Of a stretch of 64,000 nucleotides of DNA, positions 31,541-40,985 are shown piece after piece; position 1 is the stretch's first letter, and the number at the start of each line of letters is the position of its first letter. Under the pieces are notes generated by a model. The model did not search any database, was not told where the DNA came from, and was given only the letters and a program-made list of their open reading frames with translations. The DNA comes from Gracilaria gracilis. Taxonomy: Eukaryota; Rhodophyta; Florideophyceae; Gracilariales; Gracilariaceae. Position numbers and translations under genes: made by a program. The DNA is taken from NCBI GenBank assembly GCA_030374805.1, contig JARGSG010000006.1:1-64000 (forward strand), read 5' to 3'.

Positions 31541-32368
31541 ATGTTATGCCGTTTCAGAGCCTTTTTCGGAGTATCCGTACGCGTTTGTGCCGTGACTTGG
31601 ATTCGTCTTCATCAGAACAACCATAGTGTAGGACGACCGATTCATCTGTTGTGGGCGTTAATGTTTCTTAAAACATATAATGTGGAGACCGTGAACAGCC
31701 GACTTGCTGGCGTTGACGAAAAGACTTATCGGACTTGGGTGTGGAAATTGATCTCTAGCATTGCGGATTTAAAGATTGTAAGTCTATAGTTGTTTTTTTT
31801 AACAGCCTTGATATTCACTTACCTTCTCCTCGTCTCAGTTAATTTGGAGCTCAAGGTTGAAGTACAAATCAAAGTACACGAACTGTTTTGTGACTGTTGA
31901 CGGCTCTGATTTTCCAATCAATAACCATCTCCTTTCAGTTGTCGTTGGTTCTCGCATAAACTAAACGCTGCAGGAATACGATATGAATTGGGAATATGTA
32001 TTGCTAGTGGTCATTTGGTTTGGGCTCACGAACCCTTTCCGTGCGGGTCATTCTCTGACGTAAAAATTTTTAGGAAAGGGATGAAAAACTTTTTGGTGGG
32101 AGAAGAAGTAGTAATAGCAGATGGAGGTTATCAAGATGAAACATGCTTTAAGAATGGAGGTGACGAGGAAAAAGATCAGTACTTTGCCATTCTACGAGCT
32201 CGCCACGAAACTGCTAATCGGCGCATGAAGCAGTTTAAGGTCCTTTCGTCACGGTTCCGGCATCACCGATCTCTACATTCAGCTTGTTTTCATGCAGTCT
32301 TAAATCTGACGCAGATTTCTGTTGCTAATGGAGAAAAACTTTTTTCTCTTGATGCCCCAGAGGGTTAA
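31541..32368 (+). pseudogene. PIF/Harbinger-type DDE transposase (DDE_Tnp_4-like), frameshifted
   Basis: Coding pieces of a Harbinger nuclease. The first piece has GRPIHLLWALMFLKTY and an aromatic helix and ends at 31,777. A 61-nt GT-AG intron (31,778-31,838) follows. Exon 2 contains VDGSDF, the first catalytic Asp. One frame change near 31,925 then leads to the final piece ending at 32,368, with GHLVWAHEPFPCGSFSD, the second Asp in IADGGY and the catalytic Glu in RHETANRRMKQF. Such enzymes cut and move DNA transposons with short terminal inverted repeats and usually need a Myb-like partner. Terminal repeats of this element were not located. Confidence 0.75.
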
Positions 32369-34328
32369 AAATATAGTTCAAAGAACCGCTTCTCATATAA
32401 TAAAACCTTTGAGACATTTAAATATTTCTTGCACTTGAAATTGTTCGAGGATTGTCTAGGTTGACTCTGAATGTTATTTGAAGTACACAAGACTTTTCAT
32501 TATGACCTCTAACAAGAAATGATAAAAGTTGCGCTCGTAGTAGAAAAATCAGATCTAACATAGCTTGGATAAATACTTGATAGTCGACTGTTTAGAAAAG
32601 AAAAGAGTATGAAACTTGTTATGACTACATTGAAGAATAGCAAAAATAAGGAACAAATTTCTTCTAGTAAAAAGTTATTTTTTCTTCGAACTTCATACTG
32701 GTTCCCTGTATCCCTTAAAAAAAGTTTTATACGCAATGTAGGATAATGTACCCAATGAAACTAACATTCTCGGCACCTATTTTCCACGGAAAAGTAGAAA
32801 GGAGGCAATTTTCCCGCGTCTCCCAGTAGGTATTCTTCCTTAACGCCGACTGCAATTGCTTCATGTAAAGCAAAAATTGCTTTATTGTGTTATGCAGCAA
32901 AAGCAGCAACAATCATCGTCAAATTTTCAATTCTGTAACGGCTATAGGCAATTGTGGAGCCGTTTTTTTGTCACGTGCGATTGCGTCGTACTCTTACGTA
33001 ATCCGTTCGTCAATCAAAGCCATATAAGTCATCATTGTCTTCGTTAGAAACGTTCTATTAAGTGAAAATAAAGTTTTGTGCAGTATTGCGGAGCGCAAAC
33101 CATTGTTCAAATCAAAGGAGCGTTTGTGCATCTTTTTTTGCTGTACGGTATGGAATGCAACTAAATATCTAGAACGGATAAACGTTCCAATCATATTCTT
33201 TGCTATCATCAATGGCAATGGTACGAGGTACTCCGGAATCATTTTCAGGAATAAAGACTTCGATTATTACGCCGCAGCCTTGTTATCAACCGAATATCTT
33301 TGCAGCCGAAGGTGTACTTGCATTGGACAGCATGATTGGCGGCGGTGAGAAAAGAACACCAGCTTATATTGCAAGCGGCGCAGTACACGGTGGACAGTCT
33401 GGGCAGAGAAATTTTGGGGTGTGAAACAGCTGTCTCAAATGATCCACGCACACGTACTAACTTTTGAGCTTCAGTAACAGAAATCAGAGCGATGAATGAC
33501 TGCGCAGCAGCAGCCGCTGCCAGTCAGTGAGAACCTTTACTGATAGTGCTGATGCTGCTGCTGATAAATTAGTGGGCTGGTGGAAATTGCTTTTACTCTG
33601 ACGCAATTACCCGTTTTACCGACGACCCTGTGCGCGCCGCTTTTTTCCCGCTCTTCGTTTGCCCCCTTCCCCCGTCGCTGCGCTCCTACCGGCGCTAATC
33701 TTTAAGGGGGCGGGTGAGTTCATCTTCTCGGCAACTTGCTAGGTTCAAATTTGAAAATTTGAGATTTTAAAACCTTTTCATCAAAATTCAAACTCGAATT
33801 TTGGAAAAACCGAGCAAAAACCCGAGTTCGAAGAATTGCACATGTATCCGGAAATTCCTTTCGTTCTTTGTCAGTATGACGCATTTGCTCCAGGAATCTA
33901 GGTGCGTTCATCACAAGCCTACGCCATGATAATATGCAATCTCAAGGTCACCAAAACTTGGGAACTTGGGATGTCGACTTCTCTTCTATGTATCTCCGAA
34001 CTGGAACGATTGCTTCCCAACCACTCTCCACCCAATTTTCGAAAATGAACCTTGTATTGAAGAGACTGCGACCGCTCCCTTCTTCTTTTCTGCGGACATC
34101 AACCTTCAATTACAAAGTTGAAGCGACCCCTCCCTGAACAATTTCATGGAGCCCATGGCCAACGGTTGGGTATCACACCTGTTTGTCCACGATTCAAACA
34201 TCAGCATAACAACCAATTAACCCCACCTCTTTATCATGATCGGTAGTGACTTCTCAAAACAACTCTGAAATGAGCCTTTCATCCATCTTCCTAGGTCCCG
34301 TAGCTTGTAGGCGAAAGCCATCCCATTA
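32369..34328. other. Intergenic region, no gene supported
   Basis: AT-rich to about 33,450, then a GCAGCAGCAGC / GCTGCTGCTG inverted repeat pair (about 33,500-33,565) and an AAATTTGAAAATTT-type A/T stretch near 33,745. Short frames (33,200-33,424, 33,934-34,137) lack domain features. In the 300 bp before the WD40 ORF no NTPase sequence is visible. Confidence 0.4.
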
Positions 34329-36533
34329 ATGGAATCCTGGCATAGAAGCGTAATCGACGGCTACGTCCATGATTGGAGTATTGTCGAAGATGTACAACAT
34401 GGCTGTCGCCCATGGTGGAACGTTCCTCTTAACGATTCTTATTTCCGGCATAATCTCGTGCATCATCTTGGTGGAGCGGGATTCCTCGATGAGATGGCCA
34501 CATTGGTCACGAGACCATTTTGGATTGCTAAGCGCGTTCGAAAGGACGGGTTTACTTTCTTTGCCAACGACATAACTTTTGCAATTGCAGAGTTGACGAA
34601 AAACAAAACAGCATCGTCAAAAGAAGGTATTAAGTATGAGGAACTCAAAGTCATTAAGAACGCGTTATGTCTGTCACACAGCTTTATCTTCGAAGACCAG
34701 GCTGAAATATGGTTTCAGCTTTGTTCAAGGTTGAAGGATGCTGCGAAGCGATACAAAAGTATTGAGTTGTACGTCTCATATCTTATTGAAACAGCCCCAA
34801 AACCCTTTCTGTCTATGGAAGAACCGCTTTCGCTGCAAGCAGGGTCAGGAATTGATATGCTTACCGTGTATGAATCTCCTGTGTCATGCATGTCTCTTTC
34901 TGAATGCGGAAAAGTCATGCTCTCAGGCTGTCACAACGGATTGCTTTCTCGGGGAGCAGTGCAAGACGTGTTCGACACTAGCACCCAGTGGCCCGCCCAT
35001 CAATCCCATATTAGTTGTGTTGCGCTTAGTAGCGACGGAAAGTTTGGCGTTTCTGGTGCAAATAATGGTTCTGTGCTTGTGATTGAAACAAAATATAATC
35101 GGCATATCTTGTACATCAAAAACGCCCACTCCTCATCTGTGACCGGTGTCTCATTCTGCAGCACGGATGCAAACTTGGTCTATTCTTGTGGGGAGGATGG
35201 GAGTATTTGTTGTTGGAATGTGAAACAGGGTGGGAATGCTATGAGAGTGGACGGCGCCCATGATGGAAAAAGCGTAATTGCGATATGCGAGGTGACAGAG
35301 GGGCTCTTGGCTTCCGCTGGTAACGATTCCCAGATAAGGTTTTGGAATGTGAAGGATTTTTCGGAGAAGACGGAAGGTCGTTTCGAATGTTCAAGTGCAC
35401 TTCTGGGCTTAGTAGGAAGTAAGAATGGCCAATTCTCAGCAGCCGGTTTCAAAGACGGAACTGTTCGAGTCTGGAGCGTCAACAAAGACGCCTCTATGAC
35501 AGAATGCTTCAATATCAATGATACTTACGTCTCGGTATTGTTTCTTAGTGCTAATGGAGAATACTTGGCTCTAGGAACTTTATCGGGTTCCACGTTTGTT
35601 TACAATGTGAAGACGAAGGAATGTATTGGACGAGTAGAGGGAAGCAGCGGTGCAGTAACATGCATATCTATAATCTACGTGAACAATTCATCCTTGTGCG
35701 TGTTTGGAACCGAAAAAGGAGGTATTCGAGTGTGCGAGCTGACGAGAGTGGAACGCATGGAAGCCAAAGGAACAGCTACATCAATCTGCATTTCTTCAAA
35801 TGGAAACGATGTGGTGATAGGTCACCAGTATGGTCTCATTGAAATCGTTGATATTTTGACGAGAGAAACACAAAAACTCCTCTCGACTAGGCATTCTCTG
35901 AACGTTGTGAGAACTCTGAATGATGGTAAAAGAGTTGCGTATGGATCTAATGACGGGATTGTCGGAATATGGGACATTATGAACGACAAATTGATCCGAG
36001 AATGGAAGGTTCATGAAGGAGTTGTAATGGGTATAGCAATGAGCGAAGATGGAGCGCACATGGGATCTTCGGGAAAGGACGGTAGGATCCGAGTCTGGCG
36101 CCTCGACTATCCCAACTTCTGTCCACTTCTCATCGAGACACCGCAGCTACACCCGCTGTACAGCGTATACTTTGGAGAAGAATCCACGAGTAACATGATA
36201 ACGGTCAGCAATCGAGAAGCTACACTTTGGAAGAACTATCAAGTGGTGAAGAGTATAGAGCTAGATGAACTTACGTATTGTGCGGGGAGATACGAAGCCT
36301 TTCAGCTACTGGGAAGAGAACTTTTTCTCCGAAAGAAAAGTATGGAAACGTTTAGAAACCGGCTTTACCTACTCGATATCGACGGCACCATGTCAAGGGT
36401 GGGCTCTTTTGAAGTGGATGTTTTGTCCACTTGCTGGGCGTACTGCGGACGAAAGAACATAATGTGCGTCGTCGGACACGATGGGAATGTACGATTCGCG
36501 ACACTGTTCCCAGGAGATCGAGAAAGTGAATGA
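34329..36533 (+). CDS. WD40-repeat protein, probable truncated STAND-type regulator
   Basis: 734-residue single-exon ORF from ATG 34,329 (TAG 7 codons upstream in frame). Residues 1-130 are helical, with an RHNLVHHLGGAGFLDEM pattern and a following Phe-Trp-rich stretch, resembling the helical segment that links the NB-ARC/NACHT module to the WD40 domain in STAND proteins. From about 170 to 720 there are around a dozen WD40-like blades ending in WNV, WSV, WDI, WRL or VRV-type strands, for example SGCHNGLL, SGANNGSVLVI, CGEDGSICCWNV, AGNDSQIRFWNV, SGKDGRIRVWRL; probably two propellers. No P-loop is present, so it would act as a scaffold. WD40 is certain; STAND ancestry is inference. Confidence 0.85.
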   Translation: MESWHRSVIDGYVHDWSIVEDVQHGCRPWWNVPLNDSYFRHNLVHHLGGAGFLDEMATLVTRPFWIAKRVRKDGFTFFANDITFAIAELTKNKTASSKEGIKYEELKVIKNALCLSHSFIFEDQAEIWFQLCSRLKDAAKRYKSIELYVSYLIETAPKPFLSMEEPLSLQAGSGIDMLTVYESPVSCMSLSECGKVMLSGCHNGLLSRGAVQDVFDTSTQWPAHQSHISCVALSSDGKFGVSGANNGSVLVIETKYNRHILYIKNAHSSSVTGVSFCSTDANLVYSCGEDGSICCWNVKQGGNAMRVDGAHDGKSVIAICEVTEGLLASAGNDSQIRFWNVKDFSEKTEGRFECSSALLGLVGSKNGQFSAAGFKDGTVRVWSVNKDASMTECFNINDTYVSVLFLSANGEYLALGTLSGSTFVYNVKTKECIGRVEGSSGAVTCISIIYVNNSSLCVFGTEKGGIRVCELTRVERMEAKGTATSICISSNGNDVVIGHQYGLIEIVDILTRETQKLLSTRHSLNVVRTLNDGKRVAYGSNDGIVGIWDIMNDKLIREWKVHEGVVMGIAMSEDGAHMGSSGKDGRIRVWRLDYPNFCPLLIETPQLHPLYSVYFGEESTSNMITVSNREATLWKNYQVVKSIELDELTYCAGRYEAFQLLGRELFLRKKSMETFRNRLYLLDIDGTMSRVGSFEVDVLSTCWAYCGRKNIMCVVGHDGNVRFATLFPGDRESE

Positions 36534-37752
36534 AATTGCCCTACACTCTCGATCACTACGTGCTCAGACCAGATTAGTATTCGGCTTTCAGCTTTGCTAA
36601 TAAGATAAAGTGAAGCTGGCACGATGAAGATATTACCCCTGTAACCTCTTTGGAGAGGAGGTGCCACTCCCTGCAGATGCATTCATAGAATATAGGTCTT
36701 ACCCTCGGTACAGAAAGCTGACGGGTAGAATGTTCCTAATACGAGGAAGAGAATTGGAAGAAGGCACAGTTACAGATTACATATCCTCGCGACTGTCCAT
36801 ATAGAGATACAGTGAATAAGTTAGGTACATTCTCCCGGTTTGCAACATTTGCAACCTTGTTGCATGGATGAAGCATGAAGTGGAGGATCTTTGTAGCTTG
36901 GATCCCAAGCCATTGCTGCGTTGTACATAATGAAAGAGTAGACGAATTGGGATAGAGATGATTCGGCAGTGACCACTTAAGTTTTCGGCCTTCTTTAAGA
37001 GAGAAGCACATCTTTAGGATAGATTTCTTGTCGTCTCGAAACCAGGGATGCCAGACCAGAACAAAAGAAATAGCTGAGGGCCTAGCATATCTAGACTTCT
37101 ATTTTCTCTTGGAACCATTTCTCGGTCGAGCTACTTTCGTGAATCGGCAAAACTTTGGGTCGATGCTCTGGCCTAGGAGAACTAGTATCTAGTGACGGTA
37201 TTCTTCATCATCTCTACTAAAGCTAGGAGGTCTCAAGGTTGTATGCTGTGGGCGAACGCCAAAGACGACGTCTTTTACTGCACGGGTTCATCCCATCTAT
37301 CCTGAAAATTTGTGGGAGTAAGGTTCTTTCCAGATGAGGACAATTTGCATGCAATTTAGGTTGATGTTTACAGCTACAGCGTATCTAGAATTGACACGTA
37401 TGTGAATTGATCATCTTTGATATTGAATTGTGGTGTTTTCAAAGAGTCACAGCAGTTTACTGAGTCGCGACTTTCGTGCGTGAGCCGAAGAGAGTATTAA
37501 GCGAGTGTAAGGGTAAACGCTGCCCAGATTCGGAAAGATGGGGGCAAAATGGGGCAAAATGGAATGACCATTGCTCAGGCTGCTCTCGTCGAAATCAGAG
37601 TAATATTCTTGCTATGGAGCCTAGTTGGCCATGCAGAAAAGCCAAAACCATAGACGTTCAACGGTACGAGCACCTACAATGGACTCAGACGCAAGAAAGC
37701 CCGCAAAGAAAACCATGTTGTCCATGACTCAATTTAGGTGACAGAGTGTTTG
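36534..37752. other. Intergenic region with a dispersed repeat, no gene supported
   Basis: Near 36,976-37,025 the sequence TTCGGCCTTCTTTAAGA... resembles 57,765-57,805 (TTTGGCCTTCTTTAAGA...). Frames at 36,736-37,011 (-) and 37,476-37,727 (+) look accidental. Confidence 0.35.
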
Positions 37753-38478
37753 CTATTTCGGAAAGTCTGTGATTCGCACGATCACTACGGTCTCAAATGA
37801 TTCTCCTTCGATAACTAGGTTAGTCGATTCGACTATGATTAAAGCAGACCCAGTTCGATAAGGACGAGGTATGATGACCAACCCCTCTCCATCAATACTG
37901 ACATCTTCGTCTCGAAGTATCGCACCTTGTACTCGATTGAGCAGCACATCTGCAGTCGGATTGAACTCCATATTGCTCGGAACGTTTGCTATGTACTTCA
38001 GGCGAACTGGCTCCTCACTCAGAGCCGAAGAAACCAGGTTCAAACCGTAACCAAAGTCGCCGGAGATGAGCGCTATCGCGCCGTCGCTTTCATCATAGAA
38101 CGCCATTCCATACACAGAGTGCTTCCTTTCGAACGCATACGTGTTTCGTCTGCCACGCTCTGACTCGGTTTGTGCCACGACAGTATATATTGCCTCACCA
38201 GGAAGAGATTCGAAAAAGAGAGTGGCAGAAATGTTGAACATTGTGTCGGAGATTGGCTCCACATTGATGATGTAGGAGGTGATAATGGTATGATTGGTGG
38301 TTTCCAGCGACGTGTTCACCAGTTGCTCATGGCCATCAAGTTCGAGAAGGAAGAACTGAGTAGATTCGGCTGACCCATACTGAAGAAGAGTTTCCGATGA
38401 TCCTCGCGTGTGAATGAGACTGGTTTCCCCGACACCCAGCAATAACAGGGTGATGAACCCGAGCACGATGTTGGGCAT
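37753..38478 (-). CDS. Secreted protein of unknown function
   Basis: 241 residues from ATG 38,478. Residues 1-20 form a signal peptide (PNIVLGFITLLLLGVGETS). The mature part is beta-rich, mostly polar, with N-glycosylation motifs NTS, NHT and NIS around residues 54-83 and no Cys-rich module, and ends with hydrophobic strands (SALIIVESTNLVIEGES). It shares the secretory signal with most other genes of this island but no repeat or domain with them. The minus-strand orientation points it away from the Cys-rich gene at 40,986. No family recognised; a cell-wall or extracellular role is only inferred. Confidence 0.7.
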   Translation of the reverse strand: MPNIVLGFITLLLLGVGETSLIHTRGSSETLLQYGSAESTQFFLLELDGHEQLVNTSLETTNHTIITSYIINVEPISDTMFNISATLFFESLPGEAIYTVVAQTESERGRRNTYAFERKHSVYGMAFYDESDGAIALISGDFGYGLNLVSSALSEEPVRLKYIANVPSNMEFNPTADVLLNRVQGAILRDEDVSIDGEGLVIIPRPYRTGSALIIVESTNLVIEGESFETVVIVRITDFPK

Positions 38479-39999
38479 GGCGGAAAGGCTAGAGGATGCA
38501 ACGCTCGCAGGCTGCTAAGCCGTAAATGAGTAGCTCCTTTGCTGGATGAGAGGACGATGATTCTTCCTTCCGATCCTGGAGCGGGGCGGCGGCTTGCTCT
38601 TCTGGGTGTTTCATTTGAGGAGCGTTGTCTGGGAGGGTCAGCTTTTCTGCTCATTTCCGAAGCTGATTCTCCGTCTATCGTGCGCCTCCGTATGTGGTGT
38701 ACGGCAGAGTCTGTAAGTACGTTCCGTGGCGGCTGGATCATAAGCAAGGTGATGTGCCTATCTTGTTCGACGTCTGCATTGAGCTCCTTCGCGCGACTGA
38801 CCGCTCAATCACAGCCGGCGCTCGTTTAGATTGCGGGAAGATGAATTGAGCTGCCCAGGGCTTCCCTGTGGCGCTGTAAACGGTGCGCAGCGCGCGGGAG
38901 GGATGACGTTTGAGTCGCACGTGGCAGCCAAGCACAGTCAGCGATACTGTAAGTGGCTGTAAGTATACAACTCGCAGAAATACTCTCAGTTGTCGATGCA
39001 AATAACTTCGAAGCAAATTCATTTCAATTCAGAAGAAGCCCTCCGAGGCACCCTTGTGCTCCATGTGGGCTCCACGAAATAATTTGCCACGACACGCATC
39101 TTCTACGCGGGAAAGTGGAACAGCGATAGGCCCTTGTTAGCCCGTAAACAAGTTTGTTACTCTCAAAGAGTTCTGGCGATGATGCTTCCGCTATGAATGC
39201 TCGAGTCTTTCAACGCGATTATATGGTAATAGCAAACACTTTGCTTCTTCATAGATCTGTACCACCTGTAGATAGATGTTGCTTGCAAGTGAACTCATGA
39301 TCTGCCCCCGTGGTGTAATCCTAATCTGGCCAATGGAGAGGTGTGATGAACTTTTTAGAGCACAGGGAAGAAGCAACCGCTCTCTGTCTTGATGGCAACT
39401 GACAAGACTTCCAGTTTTGACAATGTTGTAATTACCCTTGTAGCTCAAATTGTTTGCCATGTTTCTATCCCGGACACTAAACATAGCAATCAGACATGCT
39501 TTCTTCTTCTGGTCCGCTACACTCCTCGGCTACACCCTTCGCCCTTCGTATTGGAACCGTGCACACTTTCTCCAAGAGCAAGTTCGTGTAGCCCACCTGT
39601 ACTTCCTGTTTACTGCTCCGGTTCTAGTTCCATCCCAACAGTTTTAATCAGATTTTTTTCTTGAGAGATGCTGGAAAAGTTGGTAGTATCAACTTCGTAC
39701 TTTTACACATCTTACTAAAGAAAGGCAGCAATTATTGTGCGAAGTTTCTTCGGAAGAAATAACTTGACAGGTACGCCGTCAAAGATACAGTTTCAATTCT
39801 TTTTTATTTTATTTTGCTATTACCGGTTTAGATTCAATACGTGGCATATTTATTTTGACTATATCCGCTCCAATTTTGATAATACAGATTCGTTTAATTT
39901 GAAAGGAAAAAAATTTATTGCTTTACATTTTTTGTTTCGTAGGAGGTTGCTTTGAAATCGATACCGATCGCAAGCGATTTCTGTAAGTCAAGAAAAGAT

Positions 40000-40046
40000 T
40001 CTCTGAAGACAATCCGATCACATAGTGGTCAGATTGTCTTCAGAGA
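40000..40046. ncRNA. 47-nt strong hairpin
   Basis: TCTCTGAAGACAATC (40,000-40,014) is a perfect inverted repeat of 40,032-40,046. Inside it, after one mismatch, GATCAC pairs with GTGGTC (one G-U), leaving an ATA loop. A 47-nt nearly complete hairpin is far beyond chance for random sequence. Function is unknown: small RNA precursor, transcription end or foldback relic. Confidence 0.4.
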
Positions 40047-40915
40047 CCCATAGATGGTGAATGCATATCTGAGGAACCCCCTGTTGAACTGGCGATTGGC
40101 TGAAAATCTGAAAGAGATACATTCTCTGAAGTAACATCTCGATCATCATGATGCACCGGTTCCGAAGGATACAACTGTTTTGGCTTCACATTACGTGAGA
40201 TAGGAAAGAATCTTCGACATGAGGGAAGTGGAACTCGAGAAAATGAACGTTCATACGATAGGTTTCTTCTAGAGGGAAGATGAATTAATCATTTGTTTTG
40301 CCTTGACTAGAATCCCTTCCCTTGAGACCTTGACTATAGCATCGCTTCAAGCGAGATGCCCGAAAGTGACGGACAACATCGACTAGGTTACTGACCTCAA
40401 GATTGCAACCTTCATGTTTGAATTGAATATTCGTAACCTCATGAGAGAAGTCATCCAATGATTGATTTTGAGCCTTCTTTTGTCCGCGTAAGAGCATCCA
40501 TCCAAGACCACAGCCATATCACGGCCTAGGACGGCTACTGCGAATATCTGGTTCATGAAGAAGCGTAGAATGGTTGTGCTGCACGTGTATGAATTAATTC
40601 ATTACCGGACAATAGCCCGGAGGGCACTCACGTAACGTTTTCTAATGGAAACAGGTCATTCCTTACTTGGAAACCCTCATTCAAAACATGATGCCAGGTC
40701 TCCGACATCATTGAAACGCCCAAAAACTCTCAAGATATAGAGCTACCACACTCACAGGCCATCCCCGACACCCGCAGACCTGTAAACGATCGCTACATTC
40801 TCGAGACAACATGTATACAATTCAATTATCTATACCCCACCCGAGATATTCACCTCACTAAAACGTTTTCATTCTGAGTTCCAATACACGTTGTACTGCG
40901 TCTCCAGAAGCAAGT

Positions 40916-40923
40916 ATAAGAAT
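40916..40923 (+). promoter_or_regulatory. TATA-like box of the 12-module Cys-rich gene
   Basis: TATAAGAA, 70 nt before ATG 40,986. Other secreted genes in the window have boxes at comparable distance. Confidence 0.45.
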
Positions 40924-40985
40924 CGATTGTACTTCGGTCATGGCTTCCATCCCCCCTGTCCATCCATCAACCCATCTTCGACAAG

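Larger units (their letters stand above)
38479..40985. other. Intergenic region with hairpin and AT-rich tract
   Basis: No credible gene. It holds an AT-rich tract at about 39,780-39,950 and a strong hairpin at 40,000-40,046. Frames at 38,738-39,022 (-), 39,191-39,484 (-) and 40,285-40,497 (-) have no supporting features. Confidence 0.4.
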
